Source: Chloroflexota bacterium (GTDB lineage Bacteria; Chloroflexota; Anaerolineae; Caldilineales; Caldilineaceae). From it: 35,751 bases of DNA. Within the stretch, counting starts at the first letter, position 1. Every line of letters begins with the position of its first letter. Shown one piece after another: positions 24,957 through 35,751 of the stretch. A program made the translations under genes and the position numbers. The notes below the pieces were generated by a model, which ran no database searches, was not told where the DNA came from, and saw only the letters and a list, made by a program, of their open reading frames with translations. The stretch covers positions 8,430-44,180 of the forward strand of contig DMDA01000113.1 in NCBI GenBank assembly GCA_003451595.1. Reading direction: 5' to 3'.

Positions 24957-25442
24957 CTAGTCACTGATCTGGCGGAAGACGCCAACTTCGGCAGTTGGCA
25001 GCGCTGCCAGCAGATTAGCACTGTGCAAAATCACCGTTGTGCCGCGCACACCCGAACCGATGGAGATTTCTGCTTCAGACAGCACCGAGTCATCGACATA
25101 AATCGGAATTGGCTGCGGCAACCCCAACGGCCCGACGGCGCCAATCGGATAGCCGGTGGTTGTCAACACTTCCTCTGCAGAAGCCATTGTCAGCCGCGAC
25201 TGGCCGAGATGCTGGCGCAGCCGTTTCCAGTCCACTTGCGCCGGCCCGGCCACCAGCACCATCGCAAAGCGATCCTGCGCCAGACGAAAAAGGATGCTGC
25301 GCACGACCTGCTCTGGTCGCTGGCTGCGTTCGCGCGCCGCCTGTTCCAATGACTCGACCGGGCCGGCATGGGTGAAGAGACGATGGGGTATACCAAGCCG
25401 GTCAAGCGCCGCCGCGACGGGAGGCAATGGGTCTGGATTCAT
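24957..25442 (-). CDS. YbaK/ProX-type aminoacyl-tRNA editing domain protein
   Basis: The 161-residue protein is one YbaK/aaRS-associated domain, the fold that hydrolyses mischarged tRNA such as Cys-tRNA(Pro) or Ala-tRNA(Pro). Family features are the N-terminal helix with HRLFTHAGPVESLEQAA, VVRSILFRL, the strand MVLVAGPAQVDW, GAVGPLGLP and the GSGVRGTTVILHSANLL end. The invariant catalytic lysine of YbaK (in VVKTLVF) appears as Arg in VVRSILF, which suggests a distinct subfamily. The gene is on the minus strand, convergent with the serine hydrolase gene and downstream of the aldo/keto reductase gene. Confidence 0.88.
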   Translation of the reverse strand: MNPDPLPPVAAALDRLGIPHRLFTHAGPVESLEQAARERSQRPEQVVRSILFRLAQDRFAMVLVAGPAQVDWKRLRQHLGQSRLTMASAEEVLTTTGYPIGAVGPLGLPQPIPIYVDDSVLSEAEISIGSGVRGTTVILHSANLLAALPTAEVGVFRQISD

Positions 25443-25502
25443 GCTTAGTTTCTTCTCGAACTTCCAGGAAGTGGCTAGGGTGTCCGGGGGCGATGGCTAG
25501 TT

Positions 25503-25537
25503 CACCTTCCCGGAAGCTCAACGCTTCCGGGAAGGTG
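25503..25537. repeat. Perfect GGAAGC palindrome between two minus-strand genes
   Basis: CACCTTCCCGGAAGC (25503-25517) pairs perfectly over 15 bases with GCTTCCGGGAAGGTG (25523-25537) around a five-base loop. It has no T-run. It is related to the element at 10958. It could end the reductase transcript or simply be a dispersed repeat. Confidence 0.7.
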
Positions 25538-25576
25538 GGCTGCTTACCTGGCAGCTTGGTGACGAACGGCGCTGCC

Positions 25577-26542
<966 letters not shown>

Positions 26543-26711
26543 GATCTCTACCCTTCCTTGCTGGTTTGTGGAGCGGAGCCGTGAGGGAGTCTGTGCTTTT
26601 GCTCACGACGCTGCCAGAACCGATTGCATATTACTCGATTATTTTGCCTAATCCGTAAGGCTTTGGCAAATGATTCGGTTGTAAAGGGTGTACTTCACGA
26701 TGGGGCGGATT

Positions 26712-26747
26712 CGGGCGGCGCTGCCGCCCGGTGAATCAATTCACCGG
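26712..26747. repeat. Overlapping double hairpin
   Basis: CGGGCGGC (26712-26719) pairs with GCCGCCCG (26723-26730). Overlapping it, CCGGTGAAT (26728-26736) pairs with ATTCACCGG (26739-26747) around a two-base loop. Only one of the two can form fully at a time. Confidence 0.75.
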
Positions 26748-26758
26748 CTGATAGCTCA

Positions 26759-26937
26759 AGTCCACTCATGAGGATTTACAAAATGATCCGGTAATCGACA
26801 TTGCTGCCTTCAGCGCACACAGCGTCCTCTCCCGTAGGTCATCGCCTCCGGCGTGACGGCGTGGCTGACCGGAAACGTCCGGCTGGAAGCCGAACCTACG
26901 GTTACCGCATCCATTGGTTAAACTCCATAAGTGGACT
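26759..26937. repeat. Small inverted-repeat-bounded element (MITE-like)
   Basis: The left end AGTCCACTCATGAGGATTT (26759-26777) and the complement of the right end AAACTCCATAAGTGGACT (26920-26937) match with a few differences. The 180-base interior has no frame of interest but carries a hairpin, CCGTAGGT (26832-26839) with ACCTACGG (26894-26901), related to copy A at 157. It may be a non-autonomous mobile element remnant. Confidence 0.4.
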
Positions 26938-26940
26938 GAC

Positions 26941-27004
26941 GCCGCCGCGCCGAGTCGGCTTGAGCCGACTTTCGCTTTCAGCCTCGATTTCAATCGAAGG
27001 CGGC
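26941..27004. repeat. Double hairpin repeat with an outer stem
   Basis: AGTCGGCT (26953-26960) pairs with AGCCGACT (26963-26970), and CCTCGATT (26982-26989) pairs with AATCGAAGG (26992-27000, one bulge). An outer GCCGCC (26941-26946) can pair with GGCGGC (26999-27004). Confidence 0.65.
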
Positions 27005-27056
27005 GCGCCCCGTATCTGAAGTTCACCCGGTTGTAAACGCAAGGATTCAAAAAATA

Positions 27057-27086
27057 GGCGGGCACGCTCCTATCAACGTGCCCGCC
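27057..27086 (-). terminator. Rho-independent terminator of the 27114 surface-protein gene
   Basis: GGCGGGCACG (27057-27066) pairs perfectly with CGTGCCCGCC (27077-27086). On the minus strand the stem is followed by TATTTTTTG, so it ends the minus-strand gene whose stop lies at 27114. Confidence 0.9.
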
Positions 27087-27113
27087 GCTGCTACTGCGCC
27101 TGTTCGCTGTCGT

Positions 27114-32324
<5,211 letters not shown>

Positions 32325-32387
32325 AACCAGTCTCTCCTTTTTCAGCTATATTCAGCTCTTTGCATCAGTCACGGATTCCAGATCATG

Positions 32388-32413
32388 AATCGCTGCAGAG
32401 AATCGCTGCAGAG
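32388..32413. repeat. 13-bp tandem duplication upstream of the surface-protein gene
   Basis: AATCGCTGCAGAG occurs twice back to back, 63 bases before the start of the minus-strand gene at 32324. Confidence 0.88.
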
Positions 32414-32624
32414 AATTGTGCGCATCGTGCGTTTCGCCCTTCGCTCGCCCAGCGTCACCCAACACGCAAACACGATCCCTCCATTTTGTTGCTCTGGAGA
32501 GCGTGCCGAGTCTAGCCGGGTCTCTATCATGGTAGGTGTTTACGGACGACGGGAGCATCGGGCAATTGTCGCAAGCTGGCAGGCGTGTGTGGCTGCGTTG
32601 GCGCGACCGCCTTACACACAAAAA

Positions 32625-32662
32625 AGCGGGGATGGTCACACGTTTGTGCGACCATCCCCGCT
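32625..32662 (-). terminator. Rho-independent terminator of the right-edge surface-protein gene
   Basis: AGCGGGGATGGTC (32625-32637) pairs perfectly with GACCATCCCCGCT (32650-32662). On the minus strand it is followed by a run of T, so it ends the gene whose stop is at 32727-32729. Confidence 0.92.
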
Positions 32663-32726
32663 GGTGAAATGATATGAACTAGATCGGCCTCAACCGTCAT
32701 TGGCGGTGTTGACCTGGCGTCTCCGT

Positions 32727-35700
32727 TTACTCGAGACAAACCGTAATCAACACGCTGTCCTCGTCTCTCCAGGTTGTGCCGCGTGGGTCTTTGGCTTCAG
32801 CGCGCGCAGTGTTGATGGTGTCCACCTGCACACTGGTGGCGCAAGTGTAGAGCCACTCTTCCGCCGGGGCAAGCACGCCATCGCCGTCGTCGCCAACCGG
32901 TGCGCTGAGTACGCAACCTGGCAGCGAGTCGATGAGCACGACATCGGTCAACGGCGTGTCGCCACTGTTCAGTACGTAGATCGAGAAGTTGATCAACTCG
33001 CCCGGACTGACGTAGGTCTTGTCCGCCAGCTTGGTGACGTGCAGACCCGGTTTGATCAGATCGACGGCGACGCTGTCCGTGTCGCTGACTTGCTGTCCGG
33101 TTGGCGCTTCTGCGGTGACGGTGGCGGTATTCGTGATGTCTGTGCAAACGGTGGGCAGGTCGCTGGGCGTTGTCATCGGCGTCGCTCCAGGCAGGGCAAA
33201 GTGCGGATCGCTGCAGAACGCGAGCTGACAGGTGTATGTCCACGTTTCGCCAATCGCCAGCTTGCCATCGCCATCATCGCCGGTTGGCGCCGAAAGCTGA
33301 CATTCCGGCAGCGCATCGTTTACGCTAATGTTTTGCAGCCAGGTTCCGCCGCTGTTGTGCACCTGCACTGTAAAGGTGACGATCTCGCCCGGATAAGCGT
33401 AAGGTGTGCTGGCGGTCTTAATCAGATCGATGGCGGGATGCACGACGGTGACGGTGGCGCTGTCTGTGGCTTCCCAGCGCGTGCCCAATAGATCGTAGCC
33501 AGCCGCCGTCGCCGTGTTCACCGTGTCGACGGTGACGCGCATCGAGCAGGTGTAGACCCAGCTTTCACCTGGATCGAGCGCCGCATCACCGTCATCGCCG
33601 GTGGGGCCGACCAATGTACACGTTGGTTGATCATCCGCAACGGTGATATTGAAGAGTGGAACGTCGCCAGGATTGCGCACAGTGATCTGGTAGTTGATCA
33701 GTGTGTCTGGCGCGACTTGCGTCTGATCGGCGGATTTCTCGACGGTGAGTGCGGGCGCGATCACATCCACAGTGGCGCTGGCCTGCGCCCAGACGGTGGC
33801 GCCCCACGGCGCCTCGCCATAGGCGGTGGCGGTGTTTGTCGTATCTGTCGCCAATGGACGGCTGCACGTGAAATACCATGTTTCGCTAAGGTCGAGCCGC
33901 CCGTCGCCATTCACGTCACCAGTGTTCACGGCGCCCGCTAACACCGGCGTCGCCGGGCAAAGCGGGTCATCGACGCGCACGTTGCCCAGAATTACTGCGC
34001 CAGGGTTGCTCACGGCGAAGCTATAAGTCACCTGCGCGCCGGCGTAGATCGTGGCGGCGCTGGCCTGCTTGGTCAACGCGATGGCAGGCGTCCCTGGTTC
34101 GTTGACAAAGGTGCAGGTCACGGCTTCGCGTGCGTCCAGATCGACCACTGCGGTGGCGTTTGCCAAGTCGATGGTGGTGGCGGCGTCCGGGTCGTCGCAT
34201 CGGATGGCGCTCACGCGCCAGTTCTCGGCGCCCAGTTCGCGGATCGTGTATACGCCCGGCGCCAGGTTGTCAAAGGTGCGTTCCCCGCCGGCGGCCGCAA
34301 AGGAGAAGTCGCCGAGCGCGCCCGTAAAGTACCAGGGCGTCGTCGCTGTCCCGCTGACCTGCTTGATCACCGTAATCGCACCGGTCTGCTGGACGTTGGC
34401 GAAGGTGCATGTCACTGTCTCGCCCGGCGCCAGGTTGATCGTGGCAACGCCGGTGGCAGGATTGGTCTGCGAGTCGAAGCCGGGATCGACGCAGGTGAGG
34501 GCAGCAAGCGCCCAACCCGCCACCGACTGTTCGGCGACGGTGTAGGTTCCGGGGGCTAACCGGATGAAGCTTTGCTGACCGCCGCCCGCCGGCAAGGTGA
34601 AGTTGCCCAGCCCGCCGGTGAAGTTCCAATCGGCGGTAGCGACGCCCGTCACCTGTTTGGCAATGATCACCGTGCCGAGACGAAGATTGGTGAAGGTGCA
34701 GACCACGCTGTCGCCCGCGTCCACGTTGACGCGCCCGTCTGGGTCCGGCGTCCAGGCGCTGCCGCTCCCCGTTTCCACGCAGCGCACGCTGCGCTGATAG
34801 TCGTCGAGCGTGGTTTGTGTCCCGGCGCTCTCGCCGATGGTGTGGATGCCGGCCGTCACCACCTGGGCGCCGGTCGTGCCGCCATTCTGGATATCTGCTG
34901 CCAGCGCCTGCCCGTCGATCAGCAGGTTGAAGCGACCTGGGTCATTGGCAGGCAGCACGGCTTTGCGCACTTCCAGGGTGCCGGTGGGCGTGGTGCTGGC
35001 GCGATTGCCGAGGAGCACAGGCGGGTCGCACACCGGACCGGCCACAGCCTCGCTGGCGCCGACCGTGCTGCCGCCAATAATCACGCCGCCGCGTGTAGCG
35101 CCGGTGGGATACGCCCGCGTCAAGGCGACAGTGAAAGGTGTTCCCTCAACCGGTATCGCCGTCGTGGGCCAGCGCAGCCCGCGCAGGCCGGTGACGCTGT
35201 CGGTGACCAGGCTCCAACCCGGCGTCGTTGCAAGTGGGTCGATCTGGGCGGCGTCGATGCAGCCAGGCAGCGCCAGCACCCAGGCGTCGGGCGTCTGGCT
35301 GTCCAGGAAGCGATACAGGGTGTAGGTCCAGCGCAACTGGTTCGAGCTTTTCTCGGTCAGCTCGATGCCGTAGATGTCGGTAGCCGTCGGGTAGAGTTCG
35401 GCGTAGCGCGGCGCCTGCGTCACAGTGACGGGTTTGCAGCCGCTGCCATCCACTGGGTCGGTGTTGATCCAGCCGCTGCGCGCGACCTCGCACACCTGGA
35501 ACGCGCCCGCCACATTCGGGGCGAGCAGTGCAAAGCCATCGATGTCGGTCGTCTGACACAGCCCAACCGCCGCGCCGTCGGCAGCGCGCACGCAGAGCGT
35601 CCAGCCGGAAAGTCCTGGCTCATCCACCCCGCGCTGGCCGTCGCCGTTCAGGTCATTGTACTTGTAGGCGAAAATGGTGGCGCTGTCGGGCGCCAGTACA

Positions 35701-35751
35701 TCCACGACGGCGCTATCGCTGGCCTGGTAAGAAACGCCAGCAAAGAGGCCG
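32727..35751 (-). CDS. Giant surface protein paralogue (partial, 5' end outside the window)
   Basis: The frame stays open to the window edge, so the true start lies beyond 35751. The visible 1007 or so residues repeat the plan of the preceding gene: an SdrB-like domain (YNDLNGDGQRGVDEPG), the same family-specific region (GIELTEKSSNQLRWTYTLY), two prealbumin-like modules, and four DUF11 repeats with GDDGD turns. Where the neighbour has a 150-residue insertion between cysteines, this protein has about 24 residues. It ends abruptly at LITVCLE, without the LP-x-x-R-type tail. The two genes look like an old tandem duplication, each with its own terminator. Confidence 0.85.
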   Translation of the reverse strand, partial: GLFAGVSYQASDSAVVDVLAPDSATIFAYKYNDLNGDGQRGVDEPGLSGWTLCVRAADGAAVGLCQTTDIDGFALLAPNVAGAFQVCEVARSGWINTDPVDGSGCKPVTVTQAPRYAELYPTATDIYGIELTEKSSNQLRWTYTLYRFLDSQTPDAWVLALPGCIDAAQIDPLATTPGWSLVTDSVTGLRGLRWPTTAIPVEGTPFTVALTRAYPTGATRGGVIIGGSTVGASEAVAGPVCDPPVLLGNRASTTPTGTLEVRKAVLPANDPGRFNLLIDGQALAADIQNGGTTGAQVVTAGIHTIGESAGTQTTLDDYQRSVRCVETGSGSAWTPDPDGRVNVDAGDSVVCTFTNLRLGTVIIAKQVTGVATADWNFTGGLGNFTLPAGGGQQSFIRLAPGTYTVAEQSVAGWALAALTCVDPGFDSQTNPATGVATINLAPGETVTCTFANVQQTGAITVIKQVSGTATTPWYFTGALGDFSFAAAGGERTFDNLAPGVYTIRELGAENWRVSAIRCDDPDAATTIDLANATAVVDLDAREAVTCTFVNEPGTPAIALTKQASAATIYAGAQVTYSFAVSNPGAVILGNVRVDDPLCPATPVLAGAVNTGDVNGDGRLDLSETWYFTCSRPLATDTTNTATAYGEAPWGATVWAQASATVDVIAPALTVEKSADQTQVAPDTLINYQITVRNPGDVPLFNITVADDQPTCTLVGPTGDDGDAALDPGESWVYTCSMRVTVDTVNTATAAGYDLLGTRWEATDSATVTVVHPAIDLIKTASTPYAYPGEIVTFTVQVHNSGGTWLQNISVNDALPECQLSAPTGDDGDGKLAIGETWTYTCQLAFCSDPHFALPGATPMTTPSDLPTVCTDITNTATVTAEAPTGQQVSDTDSVAVDLIKPGLHVTKLADKTYVSPGELINFSIYVLNSGDTPLTDVVLIDSLPGCVLSAPVGDDGDGVLAPAEEWLYTCATSVQVDTINTARAEAKDPRGTTWRDEDSVLITVCLE

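Larger units (their letters stand above)
26543..27113. other. Gene-free repeat-rich intergenic island
   Basis: Between the reductase start and the end of the surface-protein gene, no credible gene is seen; the longest frames have no family character. The stretch contains, from left to right, a double hairpin (26712-26747), an element bounded by imperfect inverted repeats (26759-26937) with a hairpin inside, another double hairpin (26941-27004), and a terminator for the minus-strand gene (27057-27086). Confidence 0.7.
32325..32726. other. Gap between the two giant surface-protein genes
   Basis: No gene is visible. It holds a ribosome binding site (AAAGGAGAG on the minus strand) near 32325, a TTCAGCT repeat at 32341 and 32351, a 13-bp tandem repeat at 32388-32413, and the terminator at 32625-32662. 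Confidence 0.7.

Noticed and set aside
26766..27065. Minus-strand open frame of about 99 codons in the repeat island
   Set aside because: It runs across hairpins and repeats, and has no family character.

Overview
This window looks like chromosomal DNA of a Chloroflexota bacterium, probably of the Caldilineae/Anaerolineae type. The assignment rests on gene content and style: GC-rich DNA, a CHAT-FGE / SIR2-like / STAND-WD40 gene set, a beta-helix protease, giant DUF11 surface proteins, and secreted proteins that end in a short LP-x-x-R-like tail. It is an inference; no rRNA gene is present to confirm it. No phage, plasmid, transposase, integrase or CRISPR array was seen.

Layout, left to right. 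(1) 307-4158: a secreted beta-helix plus zinc-metalloprotease fusion. (2) 4401-10916: housekeeping genes, namely a DEAD-box RNA helicase, a 6-phospho-3-hexuloisomerase-like SIS protein, an Fe-S photolyase (minus strand) interrupted by an in-frame TAG, the tRNA methyltransferase TrmFO, and PdxA. (3) 11130-17986: a tight three-gene operon encoding a CHAT protease-like/FGE-like fusion, a degenerate SIR2-like protein, and a membrane-anchored nSTAND NTPase with about 15 WD40 blades. This is the best candidate for an undescribed conflict or signalling system. A bidirectional terminator and a tRNA-Asn gene with a near-consensus promoter close it off. (4) 18296-24912: a SIMPL-domain protein, a four-gene ABC importer of the polyamine/iron type, and a serine beta-lactamase-like hydrolase. 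(5) 24957-26542, minus strand: a YbaK-type tRNA-editing domain and an aldo/keto reductase. (6) 26543-27113: a gene-free island full of hairpins and repeats. (7) 27114-35751, minus strand: two tandem paralogous giant surface proteins built from SdrB-like, prealbumin-like and DUF11 repeats. The second runs off the window edge.

In the central operon, a WD40 sensor on a STAND switch could drive two effector-like partners, a caspase-like CHAT protease and a SIR2-fold protein. The SIR2-like protein lacks the usual NAD-binding loop, so it may be a scaffold or bind something else. The rest of the window is ordinary metabolism, transport and cell-surface display.

Two patterns cut across the genes. 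Short tandem repeats (12-15 bp units, 2-4 copies) occur at seven places, mostly at gene boundaries, and three of them lie at candidate start codons. Small palindromic repeat families recur in the intergenic gaps.
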